DNA of 64,000 nt. Origin: Stagnihabitans tardus. GTDB taxonomy: Bacteria > Pseudomonadota > Alphaproteobacteria > Rhodobacterales > Rhodobacteraceae. The notes below the pieces were generated by a model that saw only the letters and a list, made by a program, of their open reading frames with translations, was not told where the DNA came from and ran no database searches. Numbering within the stretch: the stretch's first letter is position 1; every line of letters begins with the position of its first letter. Where the stretch lies: contig NZ_JAABNR010000005.1 of the NCBI RefSeq assembly GCF_009925085.1, positions 62,001-126,000 of the forward strand, written 5' to 3'. This document shows, one piece after another, positions 47,730-55,431 of the stretch. Made by a program: the position numbers and the translations under genes.

Positions 47730-48074
47730 ATGACTTACAAGACCGACACCGCCGAGCTGCGCAGCGAACTGCGCGCGCTTCACAAGCTGAACCCTGAAAC
47801 CGCCAAGGGTTTCAACGCCTTGTCCATGGGCGCCATGACTGACGGCCCGCTGGACAAGAAGACCCGCGAATTCGTGGCCCTTGCCATCGCGGTCACCCAG
47901 CGCTGCCAGCCCTGCATCAACCTTCATGTCGAGGCCCTGATGAAGGTCGGCTCCACGCGGGAAGAAATGGGCTCTGTCCTGGCCATGTGCGTCCAGATGG
48001 GGGGAGGGCCCGCGCTCATGTATGCCGCCCATGCGCTGGGCGTTTGGGACGAATACGCGGCGCCTGCCGAATAG
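47730..48074 (+). CDS. AhpD-like carboxymuconolactone decarboxylase family protein
   Basis: 114-residue all-helical protein with CQPC (59-62) and His66 in RCQPCINLH, the redox motif of AhpD-type peroxidase partners. A length near 115 and the LDKKTREFVALAIAV segment are typical of the family. AAAGGAGA sets the ATG at 47730. The FNR-like box suggests induction at low oxygen. Physiological substrate unknown. Confidence 0.88.
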   Translation: MTYKTDTAELRSELRALHKLNPETAKGFNALSMGAMTDGPLDKKTREFVALAIAVTQRCQPCINLHVEALMKVGSTREEMGSVLAMCVQMGGGPALMYAAHALGVWDEYAAPAE

Positions 48075-48133
48075 CGCGACGGAAGCGTTCCGGTCCTGCG
48101 TATCACATGCAGGAAACAAAATATGAGGACATC

Positions 48134-48571
48134 ATGAAACCCTTCCTTCCCGCCACCTTCGCCCTTTTGCTGGCCAGCGCGGCCTTGGCGCAAGACATGG
48201 TCCCCGGCGGCCATTTCGTCACGAACTGGGACCTCGACGGCGACGGCGCCGTCAGCCTCACCGAGGCGACAGAGCGCCGTGGCGACATCTTCACCACCTT
48301 TGACGCCGATGGCGATGGCGCGCTCACCGAGGCGGAGTATGTGGCTTTCGACGAGGCCCGCGCCGCCGACCAGGCCGGAATGGGCAAGGGCCACGGCATG
48401 GGCCATGGCAACCCCGAGGAAATGGGCATGATGCGGGCCTTCAACGATGCCGACGGCGATGGCCGCGTCACCCGCGAAGAGTTCCTGGCGCGCGTCCCCG
48501 ACTGGTTCGCCAAGATGGACCGCAATGCCGACGGCGCCGTCACCCCCCAGGACTTCGGACCCGGCAACTAA
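48134..48571 (+). CDS. Secreted EF-hand calcium-binding protein
   Basis: 145 residues with a signal peptide (1-19, ending ALA) and four EF-hand loops: DLDGDGAVSLTE, DADGDGALTEAE, DADGDGRVTREE and DRNADGAVTPQD. A Gly/His/Met-rich linker (GMGKGHGMGHGN) lies between the second and third. Periplasmic calcium binding is likely; no enzymatic domain is present. GAGGA precedes the ATG at 48134. Confidence 0.88.
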   Translation: MKPFLPATFALLLASAALAQDMVPGGHFVTNWDLDGDGAVSLTEATERRGDIFTTFDADGDGALTEAEYVAFDEARAADQAGMGKGHGMGHGNPEEMGMMRAFNDADGDGRVTREEFLARVPDWFAKMDRNADGAVTPQDFGPGN

Positions 48572-48628
48572 CCGCGTGGCCTTGCAAAGCCAGGTGACAG
48601 AATCGCCAATCGCGGTCAGGACTTGGGC

Positions 48629-49414
48629 ATGAAACGCGCCCCAGTCCTGACCCAAGCCCTCGTCCTGATCCTCTGCCTCCTCGCCGCCTGTGCCCCGCGC
48701 ACGACGACCGAGGCGCCAAGCTTCCCCGTCGTCGCACCACGGTTCGGCGACAGCGACCCGGTGGACTGGGCGCCGCAGGACCATCCGTTGACCCATCCGG
48801 TCCACGGCATCGACGTCTCGACCTGGCAGGGCGACATCGACTGGCGGGCGGCCCGGGCCGCTGGCGTCAACTTCGCCTTCCTCAAGGCGACCGAGGGCGG
48901 AGACCGCCTGGACCCCGCCTTCCGCCAGAACTGGGCGGCGGCCCGGGCGGCGGGCGTGCCGCGCGGCGCCTATCACTTCTTCTACCACTGCCGCTCGGCT
49001 GCCAGCCAGGCGCGCTGGTTCATCGCCCATGTGCCCGCTGACAACCAGGCCCTGCCGCCCGTGCTGGACATGGAGTGGAACGCCCATTCCCCCACCTGTC
49101 CGGGCCGCCTCCCCGCAACCGAGGTGCGCTCCGAGGCGCGGATCTTCCTCGATGCCGTGACCCGCGCCTATGGACGCCGCCCGATCCTTTACACCACGGT
49201 GGATTTCTACGCCGACAACCAGCTCTGGAAGCTGCAAGGCGTCGATTTCTGGCTGCGCTCGACGGCGAAACACCCGTCGGACAGCTTTCCGGGTCAGCAC
49301 TGGCTGATCTGGCAGTATACCGCGACCGGCCAGGTGCCGGGCATCGCGGGGGATGTCGACCTCAATGCCTTCGCAGGCTCGCGCCGTGATTTCGCCGCCT
49401 GGGTGGCCCGCTAG
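48629..49414 (+). CDS. Lipoprotein lysozyme of glycoside hydrolase family 25
   Basis: 261 residues: lipobox LLAAC with Cys21, then a GH25 muramidase domain starting HGIDVSTWQGDIDW; catalytic Asp and Glu are in VLDMEWN, and IWQYTATGQVPGI, WLIWQ and DLNAF close the barrel. It cuts beta-1,4 MurNAc-GlcNAc bonds, here from an outer-membrane anchor. The ATG at 48629 (MKRAPV) is preferred to the TTG at 48623. Confidence 0.9.
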   Translation: MKRAPVLTQALVLILCLLAACAPRTTTEAPSFPVVAPRFGDSDPVDWAPQDHPLTHPVHGIDVSTWQGDIDWRAARAAGVNFAFLKATEGGDRLDPAFRQNWAAARAAGVPRGAYHFFYHCRSAASQARWFIAHVPADNQALPPVLDMEWNAHSPTCPGRLPATEVRSEARIFLDAVTRAYGRRPILYTTVDFYADNQLWKLQGVDFWLRSTAKHPSDSFPGQHWLIWQYTATGQVPGIAGDVDLNAFAGSRRDFAAWVAR

Positions 49415-49527
49415 GCCCCGCCGCCGTCGATTTAACCTGCGTTAACGCTTCTTTCACTTCGTTTTCACAGGGCCCGGGCGCAGCCTGTCCCTGCGTGGTT
49501 GACACGCGATTTCGAACGGAGACTTTC

Positions 49528-49770
49528 ATGAGCCGTTTTGTCATCGATCTGGGCGATGTTCCGCTCTCCAAGGAGGCCACGGCGGCCTTGAATGCCGATC
49601 TGCAGAAGGTGGCCCTGTCGCATATCGCCGGGCTGCAACTCGACAAGCCCTGGGTGGTGAAGTTCCCGCGCGACTGGCTGGGCTTCATCCTGCGCAAGGA
49701 CTTCGAGGCGATCATCGAGGGCCAGAGGGCGCTCGAGAAGGGCCTCTTGCAGACCACGGGGCGCATGTGA
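49528..49770 (+). CDS. Unknown 80-residue protein, first of a coupled pair
   Basis: Not recognised. MSRFVIDLGDVPLSKEATAA opens a soluble protein with a predicted helix at about 17-35, a basic-aromatic patch (KPWVVKFPRDWLGFILRKDF) and a helical end. ACGGAGA precedes the ATG at 49528. Its TGA overlaps the ATG of the Cys-rich gene as TGATG, so the two are translationally coupled and probably act together. Confidence 0.65.
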   Translation: MSRFVIDLGDVPLSKEATAALNADLQKVALSHIAGLQLDKPWVVKFPRDWLGFILRKDFEAIIEGQRALEKGLLQTTGRM

Positions 49771-50177
49771 TGGCCCGGGGCGAGGGAGACTTCGCCCCGG
49801 TGCTTGCCTGCCCCTCGGCCCCCGCCACCCCTGGCGCCGGGCTCCTGGGCGTGGCGACACCGGATGGCCATATCGCCTATCTGCGAACCTTGATGCAGGT
49901 CGATGCCGATTTCCTGGCGACGGCCCGGGCGGCCGGCGTGCCCGAGGCGCGGATGCGCTTCACCCATGAATGCCAGACCTCCGCCTGCCGCCAATGGACG
50001 GGCAGCGCCTGCGGGGTGATCACCCGCGTGCTGGATGCCATGGGCCCGGGCCTGAGCCCTCCGGCCAAGCTCAGCCCCTGCCCGATAAGGGGCACCTGCC
50101 GCTGGTTCGCCCAGGAAGGCCCGGTGGCCTGCACCGCCTGCGCCGAGGTCCTGACCGACACGCGCGAGCCCGCCTGA
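49770..50177 (+). CDS. Unknown cysteine-rich protein, second of a coupled pair
   Basis: Not recognised. 135 residues with eight Cys: 14, 68, 73, 81, 104, 110, 121 and 124. The C-terminal half reads THECQTSACRQW, CPIRGTC-RWF and CTAC, a spacing (C-x4-C-x7-C, C-x5-C-x10-C-x2-C) that suggests a metal or Fe-S site. No signal peptide, so it is likely cytoplasmic. It starts in the stop of the 80-residue gene. Confidence 0.65.
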   Translation: MARGEGDFAPVLACPSAPATPGAGLLGVATPDGHIAYLRTLMQVDADFLATARAAGVPEARMRFTHECQTSACRQWTGSACGVITRVLDAMGPGLSPPAKLSPCPIRGTCRWFAQEGPVACTACAEVLTDTREPA

Positions 50178-50296
50178 GGCGGCGGCTCGCCCGATCTGCG
50201 GGGCGCGCTTGACCAAGGTTTCCCCGACCCCAGCGCCCCAAAGGCGAAAGGCGGCCCCGCTCCCGGGCCGCCTTTCATCCATCCAAACCGCCCAGG

Positions 50297-50325
50297 CTTT
50301 CATTGGTCCCCAAATATCCACGGGG
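50297..50325 (-). repeat. Interspersed GATATTTG repeat, copy 4
   Basis: Minus strand reads CCCCGTGGATATTTGGGGAC then ending in ATGAAAG. It lies between the convergent Cys-rich gene and the dehydrogenase gene, ahead of two more palindromes. This 262-base gap (50178-50439) contains no credible gene. Confidence 0.6.
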
Positions 50326-50330
50326 TTTCC

Positions 50331-50352
50331 AAAGGGGAGCGTGCTCCCCTTT
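50331..50352. terminator. Near-perfect palindrome AAAGGGGAGC/GCTCCCCTTT
   Basis: Two 10-base arms separated by GT, ending in TTT. Likely bidirectional terminator of the convergent pair. Confidence 0.65.
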
Positions 50353-50363
50353 GGGCAGGGGGT

Positions 50364-50385
50364 GCGGGGGGCGGCAGCCCCCCGC
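50364..50385. terminator. GC hairpin, 9-bp stem with GGCA loop
   Basis: GCGGGGGGC and GCCCCCCGC pair perfectly. Third hairpin of this intergenic cluster. Confidence 0.55.
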
Positions 50386-50439
50386 TTCCGGCGTGTCACG
50401 CGCAAGGCCGCCAGGCCGAAGCCGCGTGACGCGCAAGCT

Positions 50440-52938
50440 TCAGTCGTTCTTGCGGATGCGTTCGTTCTTCGGATCGAAGGGGCTGTCCTCGACCACGACC
50501 GCATCCCATTCCTGGCGCAGCATCTTGACCTTCAGCTTGGTGCCCACCTCGGCCAGGTCGGGACGGACATAGCCCATGCCGATCTGCTTGCCGAAGGCCA
50601 CCGAATAGCCGCCCGAGGTCAGGCGCCCGACCTTCACCCCATCCACAAGGATGGCTTCCTTGCCCCAGGGATCGGCATCCGCAGGCCCGTCGATCAGCAC
50701 GGTGACGCATTTCGACCGGATCCCGGTCTCCAACATCTTTGCCTTGCCGCGGAACTCTTTCGACAGGTCCACGAAGCGGTCCAGGGCGGCCTCCAGCGGC
50801 GTCGCATCGCGGCCAAGCTCGTTGCCGAAGGCGCGGTAGCTCTTCTCCTGGCGCAGCCAGTTCTGTGCGCGGGCACCGACCGCCTTCAGACCGTGCTTCT
50901 CACCCACCGACCACAGGAGGTCCCAGAGATAGCGGCCGAATTCGATCGGGTAATGCAGCTCCCAACCGAGCTCCCCCGTATAGGCCACGCGGATCGCGCG
51001 GACCGGGCACATGCCAAGCTCGATGTCGCGATAGCTCAGCCAGGGGAAGCGCTTGTTGCCCAGCACGGTATCGGGCTCGGCATCCTTGACCAGGTCGCGC
51101 AGCAAAGCCCGCGCATTCGGACCGGCGAGCGCATAGACACCCCATTGCGTCGTCACGTCATGGATGTCGATATAACCGCCACCCGCCGCCATCCAGTCTT
51201 CCGCCGCCTTCATCATGAAATCAGCGTCATAGGCGGTCCAGGCGCCGGCCGAGATCAGGTAATACTCATGCTCTTTCAACCGCACGATGGTGTATTCGGT
51301 GCGGGTCGTGCCGGCCTCGGTCAGGGCATAGGTCAGGTTGATCCGGCCCACATTCGGCAGCTTGTTGCAGGTGAAGTGGTCGAGGAAAGCCGTCGCCCCC
51401 GGACCGCGCACCAGGTGCTTGGTGAAGGCCGCCGCATCGATCACGCCCACCGTGTTGCGCACGGCCTTGGCCTCTTCGACCGCATATTGCCACCAGCCGC
51501 CACGGCGGAAAGACCGCGAGTCGTGGTCGAAGTTCGCCGGAGCATCCTTCGGCCCGTAGTAGTTCGGACGCTCCCAGCCGTTCACCTGGCCGAATTGCGC
51601 GCCCATCTCCTTCTGGCGGTCATAGGCGGGGGCCGTCCGCAGCGGGCGGCAGGCTTCGCGCTCTTCGTCGGGGTGGTGCAGGATGAAGACGTGGTTGTAG
51701 CACTCTTCGTTCTTGCGCGCGGCATATTCGGTGGTCATCCAATTGCCGTAGCGCTTGGGGTCGAGGGAGGCCATGTCGATCTCGGCCTCCCCGTTCACCA
51801 TCATCTGCGCGAGGTAATATCCCGTGCCACCCGCCGCCGTGATGCCGAAGCTGAAACCTTCCGCGATCCACATGTTCCGCAGGCCGGGCACCGGGCCCAC
51901 CAGCGGGTTGCCGTCGGGCGTATAGCAGATCGGGCCGTTGAAATCGTCCTTCAGACCCACGGTTTCCGAGGAAGGAATCCGGTGGATCATCGACATGTAT
52001 TCCGCCTCGATCCGTTCCAGGTCGAGCGGGAAGAGGTCGGCGCGGAACGACTCCGGCACGGCATATTCAAAGCGCGCCGGGGCGCCGTATTCATAGGGCC
52101 CGAGGATCCAGCCGCCACGCTCTTCGCGGACATACCACTTGGCATCGGCGTCGCGCAGGACCGGGTGCTCCGGGTTGTTCTTGCGATAGGCCTGCAGCAT
52201 CGGATCGGGCTCGGTCACGATATACTGATGCTCGACCGGGATGGCGGGGATCTTGACGCCCAGAAGCTTGGCGGTCCGCTGGGCATGGTTGCCTGTCGCG
52301 GTCACGACATGCTCGGCCACGATCTCGAACTTCTCCTCGGAAGGAACCAGGCGCCCGCCGATCTCGACCATGCGCGTGCAGGAAACCACCCACTCCGACC
52401 CGGTCCAGCGATAGCCATCGACCTGGATCTTGCGCTCGATCGTGGCGCCATGCTGACGGGCGCCCTTGGCCATGGCCTGGGTCACGTCGGCCGGATTGAT
52501 ATAGCCGTCCTGCGGGTGATAGAGCGCGCCCACCAGGTCCTCGGTCCGCACCAGCGGCCAGCGGTCCTTGATCTCCTTGGGGCTAAGGAATTCATGATAG
52601 ACACCGGCGGTCTCGGCCACCGAGGAATAGAGCATGTATTCGTCCATCCGCTCCTGGCGCTGCGCCATGCGCAGGTTGCCCACGACGGCGAAACCGGCGT
52701 TCAGACCGGTTTCGGCCTCCAGCCCCTTGTAGAAATCCACCGAGTATTTGTGGATATGGGTGGTCGCGTAGCTCATGTTGAAGAGCGGCAGCAGGCCCGC
52801 GGCATGCCAGGTGGACCCGCTCGTCAGCTCGTCGCGTTCCACCAGCATCGTGTCCCAGCCCGCCTTGGCCAGGTGATAGGCGATGCCATTGCCGACGGCA
52901 CCGCCGCCGACGACCAGAGCTTTGACATGGGTTTTCAT
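50440..52938 (-). CDS. FAD-dependent dimethylglycine/sarcosine dehydrogenase-like enzyme with GcvT domain
   Basis: 832 residues: N-terminal DAO-type FAD domain with VVGGGAVGNGIAYHLA (8-23), HAAGLLPLF region where the family carries covalent FAD His, a connecting DUF1989-like/FAO_M segment, and a C-terminal folate-binding GCV_T domain (GVIDAAAFTKHLVRG, GELGWELHYP). It oxidatively demethylates a methylated amine such as dimethylglycine and passes the one-carbon unit to tetrahydrofolate. The exact substrate is unclear. GGAG precedes the ATG at 52938. Confidence 0.87.
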   Translation of the reverse strand: MKTHVKALVVGGGAVGNGIAYHLAKAGWDTMLVERDELTSGSTWHAAGLLPLFNMSYATTHIHKYSVDFYKGLEAETGLNAGFAVVGNLRMAQRQERMDEYMLYSSVAETAGVYHEFLSPKEIKDRWPLVRTEDLVGALYHPQDGYINPADVTQAMAKGARQHGATIERKIQVDGYRWTGSEWVVSCTRMVEIGGRLVPSEEKFEIVAEHVVTATGNHAQRTAKLLGVKIPAIPVEHQYIVTEPDPMLQAYRKNNPEHPVLRDADAKWYVREERGGWILGPYEYGAPARFEYAVPESFRADLFPLDLERIEAEYMSMIHRIPSSETVGLKDDFNGPICYTPDGNPLVGPVPGLRNMWIAEGFSFGITAAGGTGYYLAQMMVNGEAEIDMASLDPKRYGNWMTTEYAARKNEECYNHVFILHHPDEEREACRPLRTAPAYDRQKEMGAQFGQVNGWERPNYYGPKDAPANFDHDSRSFRRGGWWQYAVEEAKAVRNTVGVIDAAAFTKHLVRGPGATAFLDHFTCNKLPNVGRINLTYALTEAGTTRTEYTIVRLKEHEYYLISAGAWTAYDADFMMKAAEDWMAAGGGYIDIHDVTTQWGVYALAGPNARALLRDLVKDAEPDTVLGNKRFPWLSYRDIELGMCPVRAIRVAYTGELGWELHYPIEFGRYLWDLLWSVGEKHGLKAVGARAQNWLRQEKSYRAFGNELGRDATPLEAALDRFVDLSKEFRGKAKMLETGIRSKCVTVLIDGPADADPWGKEAILVDGVKVGRLTSGGYSVAFGKQIGMGYVRPDLAEVGTKLKVKMLRQEWDAVVVEDSPFDPKNERIRKND

Positions 52939-53050
52939 CAGGGGGACTCCGCGAAAGGTTTGCCCCATATGTGCCCGACGGGGGCCGACTTGGGCAAGTC
53001 AGCGCGACGTGAGGCGGCGAAAAACGACATGGGGCGTAAAAACCGACGCG

Positions 53051-53149
53051 TGAGAGGGGCATGGGGGGCTCCCGCCCCGCTTCGGGAACTTACGCGGCGC
53101 CACTGGCGCCACGGTTTGCCTCCGCACCCCGCCCCCCATGCCCCTCTCA
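53051..53149. repeat. 99-bp element with perfect 19-bp inverted repeats
   Basis: TGAGAGGGGCATGGGGGGC at 53051-53069 is the exact reverse complement of 53131-53149. Inside is a further hairpin (GGCGCC ACT GGCGCC at 53096-53110). The right arm includes the znuB stop codon. Its form is that of a miniature inverted-repeat element or a large bidirectional terminator; no flanking duplication is visible. Confidence 0.5.
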
Positions 53150-53932
53150 GCCCTGGCGGCGGAGGCTGGCGGCCAGGGCGAAGAGGCCAGCGGCGAGGGC
53201 GGCGATGGAGGGGCCTGCGGGCGTGTCCTGGTTCAGCGAGAGCGCCAGCCCCGCGATCACCGAAAGCGCGCCGACGCCCGAGGCCAGCGCCGCCATCTGT
53301 TCGGGGCCCCTGGACAGCGCCCTTGCGGTGGCGGCGGGGATCAGGAGGAGGGCCGCGATCAAAAGCGCTCCCACCAGCTTGATCGCCACGGCGATGACGA
53401 CGGCCAGGGCCAGGGTCAGCCAGAGCCTCTCGCGGTCGGGGTCGATGCCGCTGGCCCGGGCGAGGTCGGGGTCCAGCGTCGCCGTCAGCATCCCCTGCCA
53501 GCGCCACAGAAGCAGCGCCAGGACCGAGGCCGACCCGCCCCAGACCAGGGCCACCTCGGTCCAGGTCACGGCGAGGATATCGCCGAAGAGATAGCTCTCC
53601 AGCGAGACATTCACCCCCTTGACGAAAGAGATCGCCACAAGCCCGACCGCCAGCGCGCCATGTGCCAATACGCCGAGCGTCGTGTCCACCGCCCAACCGC
53701 GCGCCGAAAGCGTCGCCACCGTGACCGCCACGCTCAGCGCCACGGTCAGCGTGCCAAGGCCCACCGGCAGCCCGGTCGCCAGGGCCAGGGCTACGCCCAG
53801 GATCGAGGCATGGGCCGTGGCATCGCCGAAATAGGCCATGCGGCGCCAGAGGACGAAGGCGCCAAGCGGCCCGGTGGCCAAGGTCAGGCCAAGCCCCGCC
53901 AGGCCCGCGCGGATCAGGAACTCAGGAAGCAT
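53147..53932 (-). CDS. znuB: Zinc ABC transporter permease
   Basis: 261-residue membrane subunit, about eight helices, of the ABC-3 family; the RMAYFGDATAHASILG segment carries the coupling EAA-like motif. The start ATG at 53932 follows AAGGAG and overlaps znuC by 11 bases. Third gene of zur-znuC-znuB. Confidence 0.94.
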   Translation of the reverse strand: MLPEFLIRAGLAGLGLTLATGPLGAFVLWRRMAYFGDATAHASILGVALALATGLPVGLGTLTVALSVAVTVATLSARGWAVDTTLGVLAHGALAVGLVAISFVKGVNVSLESYLFGDILAVTWTEVALVWGGSASVLALLLWRWQGMLTATLDPDLARASGIDPDRERLWLTLALAVVIAVAIKLVGALLIAALLLIPAATARALSRGPEQMAALASGVGALSVIAGLALSLNQDTPAGPSIAALAAGLFALAASLRRQG

Positions 53933-54860
53933 CTGGGGTCTCCTTTCCTGATGCAAACTTCACCCCCAACTCCCCGCCGTCCCGGGCTTGCCTCGGGACC
54001 TCGACCCGATGCCGCCTTTCGTGGTCATGCCCGTGGTGGTCGTGCCCGTGGTCATGGTGTCCATGCCCGCTGTGACCCGTGACCTCGACCGCGTGCCCAT
54101 GCCCGTGGTCATGGTGCCCATGCGCCCCATGGTCATGGACCCCGTCATGGCTGTGGTCATGCCGGTGCTGATACAAAGCCAGTGCCCCCTGCGTCCCCAG
54201 GCCAAACAGTGCCCGATACTCCGGAGCAGCCGAGACCACCCTTGGCGTCCCCTCGCAGCAGATATGGTGGTTCAGGCAGACCACGCGGTCCGAGGCCGCC
54301 ATGACCACATGCAGGTCATGAGAGACCATGAGCACCGCCGCCCCGGTCTCGGCCCGGACCTCGGCGATCAGCCGGTAGAAGGCCGCCTCGCCCGGTTGGT
54401 CCAGCCCCGAGGTCGGCTCGTCCAGCACCAAAAGCTGCGGGCGGCCCAGAAGAGCCCGCGCCAACATCACCCGCTGCAACTGCCCGCCCGAGAGGCCCGA
54501 CAAAAGCCTCGGCCCCATACCCGCCATGCCCACGCGCTCCAGCACCTGCGCCGCCTCGGCATCCTTGACCCGAACCGGCAGCGACAAAAAGCGCCGCACC
54601 GTCATGGGCAGCGACCGGTCCAGGGCCAGCTTCTGCGGCACATAGCCCACCCGCAGGCCGGGCGCCCGCACCACCTGGCCGCCCGCCGGGATCATCCCTA
54701 GAAGCGCCCGCATCAGCGTGCTCTTCCCCGAGCCATTCGGCCCCAGGACCGTGACGATCTCGCCCTGGCGGATCGCGAAATCGACGCCGGTCAGGACCTC
54801 GGTCGCACCAAGCGTCACGCGCAGGTCATGGGCCTGCAACAGGGGGGTCCTATCCAGCAT
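53922..54860 (-). CDS. znuC: Zinc ABC transporter ATPase with long histidine-rich tail
   Basis: 312 residues. ATPase core: Walker A GPNGSGKST (40-48), LSGGQLQR signature (123-130), Walker B LLVLDEPTSGLD (143-154), switch His181. Beyond residue 230, where ZnuC normally ends, a tail holds 23 His between 232 and 284, mixed with Asp and Gly. Its last part (VEVPRQARDGGEL, about 286-298) is encoded by a palindromic repeat. The tail probably binds or buffers zinc on the cytoplasmic side. It overlaps zur by 11 bases. Confidence 0.93.
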   Translation of the reverse strand: MLDRTPLLQAHDLRVTLGATEVLTGVDFAIRQGEIVTVLGPNGSGKSTLMRALLGMIPAGGQVVRAPGLRVGYVPQKLALDRSLPMTVRRFLSLPVRVKDAEAAQVLERVGMAGMGPRLLSGLSGGQLQRVMLARALLGRPQLLVLDEPTSGLDQPGEAAFYRLIAEVRAETGAAVLMVSHDLHVVMAASDRVVCLNHHICCEGTPRVVSAAPEYRALFGLGTQGALALYQHRHDHSHDGVHDHGAHGHHDHGHGHAVEVTGHSGHGHHDHGHDHHGHDHERRHRVEVPRQARDGGELGVKFASGKETPDAS

Positions 54861-55356
54861 GGGCTTCCTCCTGGCAGGCGGGGCAGAGGCCCAGGGCCTC
54901 GATCGTCAGCCTTTCGACCGCAAAGCCGCCCGCCGCATGAGCAACCGTCGCCGCCACGGGCGCGCCCTCGGCCTCTGACACCGATTGGCAGGCGCGGCAG
55001 ATCAGGAAGACCGGGGCATGGGCCTCGCCCGGATGCATGCAGGCGGTGAAGGCGTTCAGGCGGCGGATGCGATGGGCGAGGCCATGCTCCTCCAGGAACT
55101 CCAGCGCGCGATAGGCCACGGGGGGCTGGCGGCCATAGCCCTCGGCGGCCAGGCGCTCCAGCACGTCATAGGCGCCCAAAGCCCGGTGGCTCTCCAAGAG
55201 GATCTCCAGCGTCCGGCGCCGCACCGGGGTCAGGCGCTGACCCGAGGCCGCCAGTTGCGCCTCGGCCAGCGCCATGACATCGCCCGCGCAGCGCGCATGG
55301 TCATGAGGGGCAAAGGCAAGGCCGGGAGCGGCGCAGCCGGGGCAGTCGTCATGCAT
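54850..55356 (-). CDS. zur: Zinc uptake regulator, Fur family
   Basis: 168 residues. Represses zinc uptake when zinc is bound. Fur-fold with winged helix (SGQRLTPVRRRTLEILLESH, YDVLERLA) and C-terminal Cys pairs CRAC and CPAC forming the structural zinc site; extra CPGC near the N-terminus. Start ATG at 55356 (MHDDCPGC). First gene of zur-znuC-znuB and divergent from znuA over 75 bases. Confidence 0.93.
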   Translation of the reverse strand: MHDDCPGCAAPGLAFAPHDHARCAGDVMALAEAQLAASGQRLTPVRRRTLEILLESHRALGAYDVLERLAAEGYGRQPPVAYRALEFLEEHGLAHRIRRLNAFTACMHPGEAHAPVFLICRACQSVSEAEGAPVAATVAHAAGGFAVERLTIEALGLCPACQEEAHAG

Positions 55357-55371
55357 GAGGGGGCCTTGACA

Positions 55372-55409
55372 TGTTATACTATCACATCGTAGGGCGTTAC
55401 AGTATAACA
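55372..55409. promoter_or_regulatory. Two Zur boxes in the zur/znuA divergent promoter
   Basis: TGTTATACTATCACA (55372-55386) and CGTTACAGTATAACA (55395-55409) are 7-1-7 near palindromes of TGTTATA-N-TATAACA. Centres are 23 bp apart. Each lies close to one of the two starts, so zinc represses both units. Confidence 0.8.
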
Positions 55410-55431
55410 TTCCCAGCGAAGTGAAAACCCC

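Noticed and set aside
53051-53149. CRISPR-like or tandem repeat array
   Set aside because: There are only two inverted arms and no regularly spaced direct repeats; nothing CRISPR-like exists elsewhere in the window.
50209-53382. A 1057-codon open frame on the plus strand
   Set aside because: It is antisense to the dehydrogenase gene, crosses repeats and part of znuB, and shows no domain-like sequence.
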